A DNA stretch of 64,000 bases from Paraburkholderia sp. CNPSo 3274 (GCF_024206475.1 NZ_JAMBPR010000013.1:80140-144139), one strand, 5' to 3'. Counted from the stretch's first letter, positions 46,272 through 56,509 are shown. Made by a program: numbers and translations. The notes: generated from the letters alone by a model not told the origin.

Positions 46272-47069
46272 TCATTGCGAGATCGGCTTGGTCACGTCGA
46301 TGCCGAACCACTGGTCCGAGATCTTCGTGAAGGTGCCATCGGCTTCGAGCTGCGTCATCGCGTCGTCGATCGCCTTGGCGAACTTCGGATTGCCCTTCTT
46401 GAACGGGATGGCCGACGGGTTGCCGGCGCCGACCGTCGCGCCCGTGCGCAGCGGCAGCTGCGAGTTTTTCATCAGGTAGGCGAGCATCAGGCGATCGTTG
46501 AGCGCCGCGTCGAGGCGGCTCGCTGCGAGGTCACGCAGATATTCAGGCGCGCCCGGATAGGTCTTCACGTCGATGCCCGGGACCGACTTGGCCATGTCCA
46601 TGTAATTGGTGCCGAGGCCAACGCCGAGCTTCTTGCCCTTCAGGTCGTCGAGCGTCTTGAACTGGCGTGTGTCGTCCTTGCGCTGGATGAGCTGCGCGGC
46701 CGAGTACGTGTACGCCGGCGAGAAGTCGAGCACGGCCTTGCGCTGGTCGGTCACGCCGACCTGGTTCACGATCACGTCGAACTTGCCTGCCTGAAGGCCC
46801 GCGATGATTCCGCTCCATTCGGTCGTGACGAATTCGGGCTTGAGGCCCATTTTCGCGGCGACCGCCTTGGCGATGTCGACGTCATAGCCGACCAGCTCGC
46901 CGTTGGGCGCCTTCGAGTTGAACGGGGGAAACGTGCCTTCGAGACCGATGCGCAGCGTGCCGCGTGCCTTGACCTGGTCGAGCAGGTCATCGGCGTGGGC
47001 GCTGGCTGCGACGAACGATGCGCCAACGATTGCAAGTGCAAGGAGTTTTTTCAGCAAACCGGATTTCAT
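46272..47069 (-). CDS. Cystine/polar amino acid ABC transporter substrate-binding protein
   Basis: A 265-residue periplasmic binding protein (SBP_bac_3). Signal peptide about 1-26 (LLALAIVGASFVAASAHA), then LLDQVKARGTLRIGLEGTFPPF, DVIVNQVGVTDQRKAVLDFS, LKGKKLGVGLGTNY and the ending DQWFGIDVTKPIS. The pattern closely follows the E. coli cystine-binding protein FliY/TcyJ, so L-cystine is the likely ligand. AAGAGGAAAAC precedes the ATG at 47069. First gene of the operon with the permease. Confidence 0.92.
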   Translation of the reverse strand: MKSGLLKKLLALAIVGASFVAASAHADDLLDQVKARGTLRIGLEGTFPPFNSKAPNGELVGYDVDIAKAVAAKMGLKPEFVTTEWSGIIAGLQAGKFDVIVNQVGVTDQRKAVLDFSPAYTYSAAQLIQRKDDTRQFKTLDDLKGKKLGVGLGTNYMDMAKSVPGIDVKTYPGAPEYLRDLAASRLDAALNDRLMLAYLMKNSQLPLRTGATVGAGNPSAIPFKKGNPKFAKAIDDAMTQLEADGTFTKISDQWFGIDVTKPISQ

Positions 47070-47152
47070 GTTTTCCTCTTGTTCTGCTGCTGCGATTCTG
47101 GTGCTAGCGCACAGCGCCTCCGATGCGCCATGACTAGCGTGCAACTATAGCT

Positions 47153-48187
47153 TTACGCGCGGCCCGAGGCCAGCGCCCGCGCACATTCGGCGACGAGCGC
47201 CGGGCCCCGGTAGATGAAGCCCGTATAGACCTGCACGAGGGAAGCGCCGGCCGCGATCTTCTCGCGCGCGTCGTCGCCCGAAAAAATGCCGCCCACGCCG
47301 ATGATCGGCACCTCGCCGCCCAGCTCGGCGCGCAGCTTGCGGATCACGTTGTTCGAGGCATCGAACACCGGGCGCCCCGAGAGGCCGCCCGTTTCGTTCG
47401 CATTTGGCATGCCTTCCACCGCCGCGCGCGAGAGCGTGGTGTTGGTCGCGATCACGCCTTCGATCTTGTGGCGCAGGAGCGTGTCGGCGATTTCCTTGAC
47501 CTGCTCGTCGTCGAGATCGGGCGCGATCTTGAGCGCCAGCGGCACGAGCTTGCCGTGCATGTCGGCCAGACGCTGCTGCTTGTCCTTGAGCGCGGCGAGG
47601 AGGGCGTCGAGTTCGCCGCCGCCTTGCAGCTGGCGCAGATTCTTCGTGTTCGGCGACGAGATGTTGATCGTCACGTAGCTCGCGAACGGATAGACGCGCT
47701 CGAGGCAAAAGAGATAGTCGTCGGCGGCGCGCTCGATCGGCGTGTCGGCGTTCTTGCCGATGTTCAGGCCGAGAATGCCGCGATAGCGCGCGGCCTGCAC
47801 GTTCTTCACGAACTGCTCGACGCCGTGGTTGTTGAACCCCATGCGGTTGATGATGCCACCCGCCTGCGGCAGCCGGAAAATGCGCGGGCGCGGATTGCCC
47901 GGCTGCGGGCGCGGCGTCACGGTGCCCACCTCGATGAAGCCGAAGCCGAGCGCGGCGAAACCGTCGATCGCCGCGCCTTCCTTGTCGAGGCCCGCGGCGA
48001 GCCCCACCGGGTTGCGGAAGGTGAGGCCCATGACGGTGCGCGGCGAATCGGGCACGCGCGGGGCGAGCAGGCCAGCCATGCCGGTGCGGCCGGCGGCGCC
48101 GATCATGCGCAGCGAGAGGTGATGGGCGTCTTCGGCGTCCATGCGAAAGAGCTGGTCGCGGACGAACGGATAAAGGGTGCTGAACAC
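47153..48187 (-). CDS. pyrD: Dihydroorotate dehydrogenase (quinone), class 2
   Basis: FMN enzyme of pyrimidine synthesis that oxidises dihydroorotate with quinone at the inner membrane. 344 residues; class 2 features are the N-terminal membrane-associating helices ([19 protein letters not shown]), [46 protein letters not shown] with the catalytic serine region, and [19 protein letters not shown] for FMN phosphate. Last of the minus-strand block nudix-aat-bpt-pyrD, 79 bases after bpt. Confidence 0.96.
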   Translation of the reverse strand: MFSTLYPFVRDQLFRMDAEDAHHLSLRMIGAAGRTGMAGLLAPRVPDSPRTVMGLTFRNPVGLAAGLDKEGAAIDGFAALGFGFIEVGTVTPRPQPGNPRPRIFRLPQAGGIINRMGFNNHGVEQFVKNVQAARYRGILGLNIGKNADTPIERAADDYLFCLERVYPFASYVTINISSPNTKNLRQLQGGGELDALLAALKDKQQRLADMHGKLVPLALKIAPDLDDEQVKEIADTLLRHKIEGVIATNTTLSRAAVEGMPNANETGGLSGRPVFDASNNVIRKLRAELGGEVPIIGVGGIFSGDDAREKIAAGASLVQVYTGFIYRGPALVAECARALASGRA

Positions 48188-48266
48188 GGGAAGAAGGCGC
48201 GGGCGCCAGAAAATGGGAACCCGCTATTTTAGCGGCAACGCGGGCCGTGGGCGATGCGCCGGGGGC

Positions 48267-49031
48267 TCAGGCTTCGGGCGTGAGGGCGGCCCATGCGCCG
48301 TCGAAGAGGCCTTCGAGCGGCTGGAAGCGCGCCTTGTAGGCCATTTTCGGACTCTCGCGGATCCAGTAGCCGAGATAGACGTAAGGCAGCTGAAGGCTGC
48401 GGGCCTGCTCGATCTGCCAGAGGATGTTGTAGGTGCCGTAACTCGTGTGGAGCGTGTCCGGGTCGAAGAACGTGTAGACCGAGGAGAGCCCGTCGCCGAG
48501 GATGTCGATCATGCTCACCATGCACAATACGCCGGGCTCGTCCGGATGCGCGGGGTCCGGCTCGCGGAATTCGACCAGTCGTGAGTTGATCCGGCTTTGC
48601 AGCAGAAACTGCTCGTACTGGTCGCGGCTGTCGCGATCCATGCCGCCGCCGGCGTGGCGCGCGGACTGATAGCGCATGTAGAGCGCGTAGTGTGCCTCGT
48701 CGTAGTGCAGCGGCGCGACTGTGGCGACGAGCGCGCCGTGCCGCTTCCACGCGCGGCGCTGCGTGCGGCTCGGCGTGAAGCGCTCGACCGGCACGCGCAC
48801 CGGCACGCACGCGCGGCAACCGTCGCAGTAGGGACGATAGGTGAACACGCCCGAGCGCCGGAAGCCGGCCTTCACGAGATCGGTATAGACGTCGGAGTTG
48901 ATGAGATGACTAGGCGTTGCCACCTGCGAGCGCGCGATGCGCCCCTCCAGGTAACTGCAGGGGTAGGGCGCCGTTGCATAGAATTGCAGCGCGGAAAGCG
49001 GTGAAAGCGGCAGCTCGTTTGGATGCGTCAC
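48267..49031 (-). CDS. bpt: Aspartate/glutamate leucyltransferase (Bpt)
   Basis: Transfers leucine from Leu-tRNA to N-terminal Asp or Glu, making N-degrons for ClpAP. 254 residues. Family features: [19 protein letters not shown] near the N-terminus, the cysteine cluster [18 protein letters not shown] (as in ATE1-type transferases), and [10 protein letters not shown] ... [17 protein letters not shown] with [15 protein letters not shown]. The start is GTG 49031 ([11 protein letters not shown]), matching the family N-terminus; the open frame continues 85 codons upstream but without similarity. It lies between aat and pyrD. Confidence 0.94.
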   Translation of the reverse strand: MTHPNELPLSPLSALQFYATAPYPCSYLEGRIARSQVATPSHLINSDVYTDLVKAGFRRSGVFTYRPYCDGCRACVPVRVPVERFTPSRTQRRAWKRHGALVATVAPLHYDEAHYALYMRYQSARHAGGGMDRDSRDQYEQFLLQSRINSRLVEFREPDPAHPDEPGVLCMVSMIDILGDGLSSVYTFFDPDTLHTSYGTYNILWQIEQARSLQLPYVYLGYWIRESPKMAYKARFQPLEGLFDGAWAALTPEA

Positions 49032-49282
49032 GTTGGCAGCTCTCGTAGCAGTTCGGATCGTCGCGTGGCGCGCGCGTGGCGCACCCAGCCGCGCGCGCAA
49101 GCCTTGCCAGACACACGGCGCGCCGCACGTGGCGTGCCAGGGAAGGCAAGTCGGCGACGGGTTCTCCATCGAGTCTAACATTGACGCCGAACATGTATCC
49201 ATCGAATTGCGTGGGCTGTAGCAAGCGCGCACGCGGGGGCATGCGTCGTCCATGTGCCACTCATTTGCCGCTCGCCGGCAAA

Positions 49283-50047
49283 TCACGCGGCGGGCAAGAA
49301 CTCGTCGGGCGTGCCTCTACCGCCGAGCAGATCGCCGAGCACGGCTTTGTCGAATTTCCAGGGAATGGGCGCGGCGTTTACGTGCGTGCGCACATGGGTG
49401 ATGAACGCCTTGCGCGAGATTTCGCGCGCGCCGAGCGAGGCGAGATGCGCGGTGTTCTGCTGGCAATCGATCAACTCGACGCCGTGGCGGCGCAGATGCG
49501 CGACGAGCGCCGCCAGCGCGATCTTCGAGGCGTCGGTGACGGAGGCGAACATCGACTCGCCGAAGAACATCGTGCCGAGCGCCACGCCGTAGAGTCCGCC
49601 CACACGCTCGCCGCCGAACCAGGCCTCGATGCTGTGCGCATCGCCCACGCGGTGCAGGGTGGAGTAGGCGTCGATCACGTCGCCAGTGATCCAGGTGCCG
49701 CGCTGGCCGCGCCGCGGCGCGTTCGCGCACGCGCGCATCACGGCGGCGAAATTGTTGTCGACGCGAATTTCCCACGCGTCTTCACGCAGCACGCGCTTGA
49801 GTGTTTTCCTGAACGAGGGCGAGACCTTGAATTCGTCGGGGCGCAGGATCATGCGCGGGTCGGGGCTCCACCAGAGCACCGGCTGCCCGTCGGAGTACCA
49901 CGGGAAAATGCCGCGCCGGTAGGCGTCGATGAGGCGTGAGGGGAGCAGATCCGCGCTGGCGGCGAGCAGGCCTGGCGCGCCGCTCGACGCGCCGAGTGCG
50001 CGCTCGACGGCGGGAAACGGTTCGTCGGGCGAAAGCCAGGGGACCAT
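49283..50047 (-). CDS. aat: Leucyl/phenylalanyl-tRNA--protein transferase
   Basis: Adds Leu or Phe from aminoacyl-tRNA to proteins starting with Lys, Arg or Met, targeting them to ClpS/ClpAP. 254 residues with the family core [23 protein letters not shown], the substrate-site region [27 protein letters not shown], and [29 protein letters not shown], then [17 protein letters not shown]. Start ATG 50047 ([12 protein letters not shown]); the open frame runs far upstream through the nudix gene in another frame and is rejected. 26 bases separate it from the nudix stop. Confidence 0.95.
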   Translation of the reverse strand: MVPWLSPDEPFPAVERALGASSGAPGLLAASADLLPSRLIDAYRRGIFPWYSDGQPVLWWSPDPRMILRPDEFKVSPSFRKTLKRVLREDAWEIRVDNNFAAVMRACANAPRRGQRGTWITGDVIDAYSTLHRVGDAHSIEAWFGGERVGGLYGVALGTMFFGESMFASVTDASKIALAALVAHLRRHGVELIDCQQNTAHLASLGAREISRKAFITHVRTHVNAAPIPWKFDKAVLGDLLGGRGTPDEFLPAA

Positions 50048-50073
50048 CGTCGCGGGCGCAGTCAGGAGAACGA

Positions 50074-50619
50074 TCAGCCGTCGCGCAGTGAGCGCAGGAC
50101 GTCGCCGGTGTGCAGCCCGAAGTTGCCCGACTGGCGATCGGCGAAGAAACAGCGCAAGGTCTGCCCGACCGTTGGGAACGCAATGTCGTCCCAGGGAATC
50201 TCGTGCTCTTCGAAAAGCCGCACTTCGAGGCTTTCCTCGCCGGCTTCGATGTCGATGTCGAGCAGGCGCGCGAGATAGAACAGATGCACCTGGTGCACGC
50301 GCGGCACGTTCAGGAGCGAAAAGAGGTTCTGCACCTCGACGCGCGCGCCGGCTTCCTCGAGTGTCTCGCGCGCCGCGGCTTCGGCGGTCGTCTCGCCCAT
50401 CTCCATGAAGCCGGCGGGCAGCGTCCAGTAGCCGTAGCGCGGCTCGATTGCGCGGCGGCACAGCAGCACCTTGTCTTCCCAGACCGGAACCGTGCCGACC
50501 ACGTTGCGCGGGTTCTGATAGTGGATGGTGCCGCAGTGTGAGCAGACGTAGCGCTCGCGATTGTCGCCGGGCGGAATGAGCAGGCTGACCGCCTGACCGC
50601 AAGTCGAACAGAATTTCAT
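50074..50619 (-). CDS. Nudix hydrolase with N-terminal zinc ribbon
   Basis: A 181-residue pyrophosphohydrolase. The N-terminus has a CxxC...CxxC zinc ribbon (FCSTCGQ and [14 protein letters not shown]), and the Nudix box is complete: [22 protein letters not shown] matches Gx5Ex7REUxEExGU (quoted here in two parts, GFMEMGE and REtleEaG). The domain combination resembles NADH pyrophosphatase-like or ADP-ribose hydrolases; the substrate is unknown. An in-frame GTG at 50625 is an alternative start adding two residues. First gene of the nudix-aat-bpt-pyrD row. Confidence 0.9.
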   Translation of the reverse strand: MKFCSTCGQAVSLLIPPGDNRERYVCSHCGTIHYQNPRNVVGTVPVWEDKVLLCRRAIEPRYGYWTLPAGFMEMGETTAEAAARETLEEAGARVEVQNLFSLLNVPRVHQVHLFYLARLLDIDIEAGEESLEVRLFEEHEIPWDDIAFPTVGQTLRCFFADRQSGNFGLHTGDVLRSLRDG

Positions 50620-50748
50620 GGGCACGATAGGGGGATGGGTGATGCGAGTTTATCACCGCTCAGTGCCATCGCTCACGTGCCCTCACGTGTCGGTACGGAG
50701 CGACCGAAGAAGACGGCGAGAACGCCGCGCCGTGAAGACTGTAAACGG

Positions 50749-50784
50749 AAAAAGGGTTGCAGGCCGATGACCTGTAACCCTTTC
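50749..50784 (-). terminator. Intrinsic terminator of tRNA-fMet
   Basis: Minus strand: AAAGGGTTACAGG pairs with CCTGCAACCCTTT (one mismatch) around a 9-base loop and is followed by TTCC. It lies 10 bases after the tRNA CCA end. Confidence 0.85.
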
Positions 50785-50793
50785 GAATTCTGC

Positions 50794-50870
<77 letters not shown>

Positions 50871-50885
50871 TCCGTCGAAGAAAAG

Positions 50886-50914
50886 ATTATATGGCAGTTC
50901 GCGCCGCGATGCAA
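50886..50914 (-). promoter_or_regulatory. Sigma-70 promoter of tRNA-fMet
   Basis: Minus strand: TTGCAT (50909-50914), 17 bases, then TATAAT (50886-50891), 16 bases before the tRNA 5' end. Confidence 0.8.
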
Positions 50915-51088
50915 CAACAATTGACGAGCGCCTTTCCACGCGTTTGCAAAATGTTTGCAGGACGCGCGCAATCGCTTCCTGGACCGTCAGGATAGAATCG
51001 GGGCTCGGTCGGCGCAGTGCACGCTCTTCGCGACGTTCACGCTGCGCCTTTGCCTTCTACAGCGCACTGCGCTTCATTTGCCTCTTCC

Positions 51089-51586
51089 ATGGACATTCCC
51101 CTCGATCTGCAATCGATAGCTGCTCAGGAGCACGCGCTGGTGTTTCCCCGTTTCGACGCCGATCGCGCCTGGCAGCTCGGCTCGCATCTGCATGAACTCG
51201 CGCGCGCTCGCGCGCTGCCCGTCGCCATCGACGTGCGCACCTTCGGCCAGCAGCTCTTCTTCTGCGCGCTGGACGGCGCCACGCCCGACAACGCCGACTG
51301 GGTGCGCCGCAAGTCGCGCGTCGTCGAGCACTTTCGGCGCAGCTCCTATGCGATCGGCTTGCGCATGCAGCAAACCGGCACGACGCTTGCCGAAAAGCAC
51401 GGCCTGCCCATTACCGATTTCGCGCCGCATGGCGGTTCGTTTCCGCTCACGGTGGCGGGTGCGGGCGTGATCGGCTCGATCACGGTCTCGGGCCTGCCGC
51501 AGCGCTTCGACCACGAACTGGTGGTCGAAGCGCTCTGCGCGCAACTCGACGTCGACTACGCGAAGCTCGCGCTCGCGAAGGTCTGA
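51089..51586 (+). CDS. Heme-degrading/HbpS-like domain protein (UPF0303 type)
   Basis: A 165-residue cytoplasmic protein of the DUF336/HbpS-like fold (UPF0303 group): [77 protein letters not shown]. HbpS-like proteins bind heme, corrinoids or other tetrapyrroles, but UPF0303 members have no fixed role. ATG 51089 gives the family N-terminus ([14 protein letters not shown]). It precedes an SMR transporter gene by 4 bases. Confidence 0.85.
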   Translation: MDIPLDLQSIAAQEHALVFPRFDADRAWQLGSHLHELARARALPVAIDVRTFGQQLFFCALDGATPDNADWVRRKSRVVEHFRRSSYAIGLRMQQTGTTLAEKHGLPITDFAPHGGSFPLTVAGAGVIGSITVSGLPQRFDHELVVEALCAQLDVDYAKLALAKV

Positions 51587-51590
51587 CACG

Positions 51591-51938
51591 ATGCGCATTC
51601 CTCCATTCTCAGCCTGGACCTGGCTCGTCATCGCGATCGTCGCGGAAGTCATCGCCACTTCTGCGCTGCGCGCTTCGGATGGCTTCACGCGGCTCGTGCC
51701 GTCGGCGATCGTCGTGGTGGGGTATGGCATCGCGTTTTACGGGCTCTCGCTCACGTTGCGCAGTTTGCCTGTGGGCATCGTCTATGCGGTGTGGTCGGGC
51801 GTGGGCATCGTGCTCATCACGCTCGTGGCGATGGCGCTCTATCGGCAAGTGCCCGATCTTCCGGCCGTGCTCGGGCTCGGCCTCATCGTGGCCGGCGTGG
51901 TCGTGCTGAATCTGTTCTCGAAGATGCAGGCGCATTGA
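51591..51938 (+). CDS. SMR-family (EmrE-like) efflux transporter
   Basis: A 115-residue, four-helix small multidrug resistance protein. The key glutamate is in [21 protein letters not shown], corresponding to Glu14 of EmrE, and [17 protein letters not shown] matches helix 3. It would export toxic cations by proton antiport, acting as a dimer. Coupled tightly (4-base gap) to the upstream gene. Confidence 0.92.
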   Translation: MRIPPFSAWTWLVIAIVAEVIATSALRASDGFTRLVPSAIVVVGYGIAFYGLSLTLRSLPVGIVYAVWSGVGIVLITLVAMALYRQVPDLPAVLGLGLIVAGVVVLNLFSKMQAH

Positions 51939-52092
51939 AAGACGGCGGCTGAATCGGCCCGCGGTGGTCACCGCATCGGCCACATTGGCGCCAGACACTG
52001 CGTCTCGCGCGTAACATGGCGGGTTACCGCCGTGCGCCGCGTCGTCCCCCGGCGGCAGTGCGTTCTGCTGATTTTCCCCACTGGGGCTGGAT

Positions 52093-52377
52093 ATGATCAT
52101 TCGTTTTCCCGCCGACGCGCCGCTCTATCGCGACGCCAATCTGACCGTGGTCTTTCCCGCACTCGTCGACGGCACACGCGTACCCTGCGCGATTTCCGTC
52201 GAGGCGCTCGAGGACCATTTCGGCGCGCTGCCCGCGAATCGTGACGCGTGGATGCAGGCGTTCGACGCCGGCCGTTCGCGCATCGAGGCTGTGGCACGCG
52301 CTCATCTCGAACTCAGCAATGGCACGCCGGTGTTGCTCAAGAGCGGTCACTTTCCGCCCGGGCGCTTGTACTCGTAG
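52093..52377 (+). CDS. DUF1488-family protein
   Basis: A 94-residue soluble protein: MIIRFPADAPLYRDANLTVVFPALVDGTRVPCAISVEAL, then HFGALPANRDAWMQAFDAGRSRIEAVARAHLEL. This corresponds to DUF1488 as I know it; the function is unknown. Start ATG 52093 is preceded by GGGGCTGGAT. It is separate from neighbouring genes. Confidence 0.75.
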   Translation: MIIRFPADAPLYRDANLTVVFPALVDGTRVPCAISVEALEDHFGALPANRDAWMQAFDAGRSRIEAVARAHLELSNGTPVLLKSGHFPPGRLYS

Positions 52378-52451
52378 GCTTTTACTCGTAGTAGGGCACG
52401 CCCGCTCGGGCGCCACTGAATTTTCGGTTTCCGCAACCGTCTAGCGTCGCC

Positions 52452-53171
52452 ATGGGCATTGTCGAACGCAAAGACCGCGAGCTACACGCAAAGCACGCAG
52501 TGCGCGCGCACGACCAGCGCGAGCGCATCCTCGACGCTGCGCGCCGCATCGTCATGAGCGAAGGCCTCGTCGCGCTCTCCATGCGCAAGATCGCCGACGC
52601 GATCGGTTATTCGCCTGCGTCCCTGTATCTATATTTCGCCGGCCGCGACGAGATCGCCGAGGCGCTCGGCCGCGAAGGTTACGCGCAGTTGCTCGCACAA
52701 CTCGAGCCGCTCGCGTTGATCGCCGATGCACGCGAGCGGCTTCATGCGCTCGCGCACGCATACGTGGCATACGGCTGCGACCATCCGCAGACTTACGGAC
52801 TCATCTTCATGGCGCACAAGGTGCGCTCTGGGCACGTGGGGCCGGCCGCCCGCCGTCAGCGCGACGCGCGTGATGCGGCCGATGCGGCTGGCGCGCCGGA
52901 AGCGGGCGACGCGCTCGCCTGCGGCGCGCAGCTCTTTGCCGCCACGCTGTCCGTGCTGACGCCTGCGAGCGGGGCGCGTATCGAAGGCACCCTGCTTGCG
53001 CAGTCGCTTTGGGCAACGCTGCACGGCATGGTGATGCTCACGCTCGCGCGCGCTGGCTCTCAGCAAGCGGCGCCCGGTCCGTTGATCGACGCCACGCTCG
53101 ATGCCTGGTTCGGCGCGCGCGCCGCTGCGGCTACGTTGCCGGGCGCGCAAGCGCCCGGTGTGGCGTCGTGA
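52452..53171 (+). CDS. TetR-family transcriptional regulator
   Basis: A 239-residue regulator with an N-terminal helix-turn-helix (RERILDAARRIVMSEGLVALSMRKIADAIGYSPASLYLYFAGRDEIAEAL) and a C-terminal ligand domain (about 80-225) of the WHG type (AQSLWATLHGMVMLTLAR). It lies upstream of and on the same strand as a 3-hydroxyisobutyryl-CoA hydrolase gene, which may be a target. The ligand is not predictable. Confidence 0.88.
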   Translation: MGIVERKDRELHAKHAVRAHDQRERILDAARRIVMSEGLVALSMRKIADAIGYSPASLYLYFAGRDEIAEALGREGYAQLLAQLEPLALIADARERLHALAHAYVAYGCDHPQTYGLIFMAHKVRSGHVGPAARRQRDARDAADAAGAPEAGDALACGAQLFAATLSVLTPASGARIEGTLLAQSLWATLHGMVMLTLARAGSQQAAPGPLIDATLDAWFGARAAAATLPGAQAPGVAS

Positions 53172-53244
53172 TAGCCTCAAGGAAGTCTGTGATCGCGCCT
53201 CGCCCCATTCAGGCGCCGCTCATCGTTCTGCCTTGCCAATCGCC

Positions 53245-54402
53245 ATGTCACACGAAGCCAACGCAAGCCCGACCGCTGCCGATGCCGACTCGTATGTGCT
53301 TACGCGCGTAGCGAACCGCATCGGCTATATCGAGCTCGAGCGCCCGCAGGCGCTCAATGCGCTCACCACCGCCATGGTCCGCACGATGCACGCGGCGCTC
53401 GAGCGCTGGCGCGACGACGCGGGCGTGCTCGCCGTGATCGTGCGTACGCGCCACGCGCGCGCGTTCTGCGCTGGCGGCGACATTCGCTTTCTGTACGAGG
53501 CGTACCGTGCCGGCGAGCAGGCGGCGCTCGACACGTTTTTCTCCGACGAATATCGCCTCAACCACGCCATCTTCACCTTTCCGAAGCCGTACATCGCGAT
53601 GCTCAACGGCGTGGTCATGGGCGGTGGCATGGGCATCTCGCAGGGTGCGCATCGTACGGGCGGCCTGCGGCTCGTGGGTCCAACCACGCGCATGGCGATG
53701 CCGGAGACGCGCATCGGCCTCTTTCCCGATGTCGGCATGGGCTGGTTCCTTGCGCGCACGCCTGGCGCGATCGGCCGGTATCTTGCAGTGACGGGCGAGA
53801 CGCTCGATCAGGCCAGCGCGGTTTATGCGGGTCTGGCCGATGCGTCGCTCGACGAGTCCGCTTGGCCAGCGCTGCTCGATACGCTAGAGAGCGAGCCGTT
53901 TGCGAGCGGCGCGGAAGTGGTCGCGCGCATCCGGCAGGCGGCCCTGCCCGCGCCCGACTTGCAGCGCCTCGCCGAAGGTTCTTCTCTGGCCACGGTTCGC
54001 GGCTGGATCGACCGGCATTTCTCGCTCGCCGATGTGCCCGCCATGCTGGCTTCGCTCGAAGCCGCTCGCGACGCGGGCGCAGGCGAGCAAGCGCAATGGG
54101 CCGGGCAGATGGTGGACGTCCTGCGCGAGCGTTCGCCGCTTTCCATGGCGGTGTCGCTCGAGGCGGTGTCGCGCGCGGAAGGCACGATGGCCGACTGCCT
54201 GCGCCGCGACCTCGACCTCACGCGCTCGAGCTTCGCGATTGGCGACGTGATGGAGGGCACACGCGCGCGCATCATCGACAAGGACAATCATCCGCGCTGG
54301 CGCTTCGCGAATATCGAAGACGTGCGCCGCGACGACGTCGAGCGGATGTTCGAGAGTCCCTGGAGCTTGCTGGAGCACCCGTTGCGCGAACTCATCGGTT
54401 GA
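53245..54402 (+). CDS. Enoyl-CoA hydratase/isomerase-family 3-hydroxyisobutyryl-CoA hydrolase
   Basis: A 385-residue crotonase-fold protein of the HIBCH/ECH_2 type, which removes CoA from 3-hydroxyisobutyryl-CoA in valine catabolism. Motifs: IGYIELERPQALNALTTAMVRTM, AFCAGGDIRFLYEAYRAGEQ (oxyanion hole), NGVVMGGGMGISQGAHR, and MPETRIGLFPDVGMGWFLAR with the catalytic Glu. The long C-terminal segment (about 215-385) fits ECH_2. Start ATG 53245; the longer frame from 53101 overlaps the TetR gene. Confidence 0.9.
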   Translation: MSHEANASPTAADADSYVLTRVANRIGYIELERPQALNALTTAMVRTMHAALERWRDDAGVLAVIVRTRHARAFCAGGDIRFLYEAYRAGEQAALDTFFSDEYRLNHAIFTFPKPYIAMLNGVVMGGGMGISQGAHRTGGLRLVGPTTRMAMPETRIGLFPDVGMGWFLARTPGAIGRYLAVTGETLDQASAVYAGLADASLDESAWPALLDTLESEPFASGAEVVARIRQAALPAPDLQRLAEGSSLATVRGWIDRHFSLADVPAMLASLEAARDAGAGEQAQWAGQMVDVLRERSPLSMAVSLEAVSRAEGTMADCLRRDLDLTRSSFAIGDVMEGTRARIIDKDNHPRWRFANIEDVRRDDVERMFESPWSLLEHPLRELIG

Positions 54403-54495
54403 GCTGGCTGGCGCGAGGGAAGGGCGGGAGAAGTGTGAGGGTAAAGCGCGGCGGGAAAACTCGGGCCGCGCATCGCGCACGGCCCGCGGGCAGGG

Positions 54496-54921
54496 TCAGT
54501 CTTCGACGGTTTCGCTCATGAACGCGCGCATGAAAACCAGCGCGCCCCAGCCCCACATCGCATTCGAGGCGAAGCCCGTGGCAAGCCGCGGCAGCATGTT
54601 GCCCGTTGGCCAGATGCCGCGCAGCGGATCGACGACGAACACCATCGCCGCGGTGAGCACGATGCCGCCGAACACGAAGGCCTGAACCCACGGCGCGGGC
54701 CGCGAAGGCGACACGCGCAGCAGCCACGCCATCAGCACGGCCCAGATGGCGCTCCAGATCGCATTCACGAGGAACTCGGGCAGCCCGAGCGGCAGGAACG
54801 GGTCCGTCGAAAATCCGGCCGCGTCGGTGACCTGCGCGGCATGCAGGAGCGCGAGCGTCGGCTCGCGAAAGAAGAGCGACGCCAGAAAGCCGGATACGAA
54901 CGGCAGAATCAGTTTTTGCAT
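54496..54921 (-). CDS. Integral membrane hypothetical protein
   Basis: A 141-residue protein with about four membrane helices (LILPFVSGFLASLFF, LVNAIWSAIWAVLMAWLL, AFVFGGIVLTAAMVFVV, FASNAMWGWGALVFMRAFM). No known motif. The ribosome site before the ATG at 54921 is weak. Convergent with the upstream hydrolase gene, 93 bases apart. Family not recognised. Confidence 0.65.
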   Translation of the reverse strand: MQKLILPFVSGFLASLFFREPTLALLHAAQVTDAAGFSTDPFLPLGLPEFLVNAIWSAIWAVLMAWLLRVSPSRPAPWVQAFVFGGIVLTAAMVFVVDPLRGIWPTGNMLPRLATGFASNAMWGWGALVFMRAFMSETVED

Positions 54922-55351
54922 GGAATCTTGCGAGAGCTTGCTTGGACTCGCTGCGCAATGAGCCTTTTGGAGCGTTGTGCGCGCGGCGTGCCGGTGTTTT
55001 TGTGGGTGCGTGCGCCATTATATCGGCGCGCGGTGCGCGCGGTGCGCGCGGTGCGCGTGAGGCGCACCGTACGCTAAAGCGTCGGGTAAAGCACGAAAGT
55101 GGAAAACCTAAGCTCAAAAAAATCGTTCTAAAGGGTGCGAGCCGTCCCTAGACTGGTTCCCCATGAAGACGGCGCCGCCGTCGCCGGGCGCTCTCGCGAG
55201 GCGCACGGGGAACGCGCCGGCGCATTCCGTCTGCTGTCGAATCCTTTCATTGAGCCACGAGCGGTGCGTTCGTTTGCGCGGCGTGCCCGCGCCCAGTCGC
55301 TAGCCGGCAGTCACCCGATTCGTGTTTCGAAATGCCACGCAGGAGCAATGC
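54922..55351. other. Intergenic region before ssuD with 9-bp tandem repeat
   Basis: About 430 bases without a gene. Near 55026-55058 the 9-base unit GCGCGCGGT repeats three times with a partial fourth copy. The ssu promoter should lie in 55080-55340; no clear CysB or Cbl operator could be picked by eye. An AGGAGCAATGC ribosome site precedes ssuD. Confidence 0.5.
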
Positions 55352-56509
55352 ATGAATGTGTTCTGGTTCATCCCGACCCACGGCGACAGCCGCTATCTGG
55401 GCACGACCCAGGGCGCGCGCGCGGCCGATCTCGCGTATTTCCAGCAGATCGCCGTCGCCGCCGATACGCTCGGCTATGAAGGCGTCCTGCTGCCCACGGG
55501 CCGCTCGTGCGAGGACGCGTGGGTCGTGGCGTCGAGCCTCATCGCTGCGACGCGGCGCCTGAAGTTTCTCGTGGCGATCCGCCCGGGCCTCTCGTCGCCG
55601 GCGCTTTCCGCGCGCATGGCCGCCACGTTCGACCGGCTTTCCAATGGCCGCCTGCTCATCAACGTCGTGACGGGCGGCGATACGGCTGAGCTGGAAGGCG
55701 ATGGCGTCTTCGTCGATCACGATACGCGCTACGAAATCACCGATGAGTTCCTGCATATCTGGCGCAAGCTGCTCGTGGCATCGCACGCGAACGAGACGAT
55801 TGACTTCGAGGGGCGCCATCTGCGCTCGTCAGGCGGCAAGGTGCTGTATCCGCCGGCGCAGCATCCGCATCCGCCGTTGTGGTTCGGTGGCTCGTCGCCA
55901 GCCGCGCACGCCATGGCGGGCGCGCACATCGACACCTATCTGACGTGGGGCGAACCGCCCGAAGCCGTCGCGCGCAAGATCGCCGACATTCGCGCGCGTG
56001 CCGCCGAGCATGGCCGCACGATTCGCTTCGGCATTCGCCTGCACGTGATCGTGCGCGAGACCGAAGACGAAGCGTGGGCCGCCGCCGACAAGCTCATCAG
56101 CCACCTCGACGACGAGACGGTTGCACGCGCCCAGACCGCGTTCGCGAAGATGGATTCGGAAGGCCAGCGCCGGATGGCCGCGCTGCACGGCGGCAAGCGT
56201 GGCACGCGCAAGGATCTCGAGGTTTATCCGAACCTGTGGGCGGGTGTGGGTCTCGTGCGCGGCGGAGCGGGCACGGCTCTCGTCGGCAATCCTGAACAGG
56301 TGGCTGCGCTCATGAAGGACTATGCGCAGCTTGGCATCGAGACGTTCATTTTGTCCGGCTATCCCCATCTCGAGGAATCCTACCGGTTTGCGGAACTCGT
56401 GTTCCCGCTGCTGCCGGGTCGCACGGCGAAGGGCGCGGGCGGCCCGCTTTCGGGGCCGTTCGGCGAAGTGGTCGGCAATCACTATCTGCCGAAAGTGAGC
56501 CAGAGCTGA
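55352..56509 (+). CDS. ssuD: FMNH2-dependent alkanesulfonate monooxygenase
   Basis: Two-component flavin monooxygenase that releases sulfite from alkanesulfonates under sulfur starvation. 385 residues of the luciferase-like TIM-barrel family: [18 protein letters not shown] at the start, [50 protein letters not shown], and [17 protein letters not shown]. The flavin reductase partner (SsuE) is not encoded in this window. First gene of ssuD-ssuC-ssuB. Confidence 0.95.
   Translation: MNVFWFIPTHGDSRYLGTTQGARAADLAYFQQIAVAADTLGYEGVLLPTGRSCEDAWVVASSLIAATRRLKFLVAIRPGLSSPALSARMAATFDRLSNGRLLINVVTGGDTAELEGDGVFVDHDTRYEITDEFLHIWRKLLVASHANETIDFEGRHLRSSGGKVLYPPAQHPHPPLWFGGSSPAAHAMAGAHIDTYLTWGEPPEAVARKIADIRARAAEHGRTIRFGIRLHVIVRETEDEAWAAADKLISHLDDETVARAQTAFAKMDSEGQRRMAALHGGKRGTRKDLEVYPNLWAGVGLVRGGAGTALVGNPEQVAALMKDYAQLGIETFILSGYPHLEESYRFAELVFPLLPGRTAKGAGGPLSGPFGEVVGNHYLPKVSQS

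Noticed and set aside
50048..50656. Upstream extension of the aat frame through the nudix gene
   Set aside because: Sequence is Arg-rich and unlike Aat; the nudix gene in the other frame has a complete Nudix box.
55026..55058. Tandem GCGCGCGGT repeats as a CRISPR or iteron array
   Set aside because: Units are 9 bases, contiguous and only about three copies, with no spacers or replication genes; a simple repeat.
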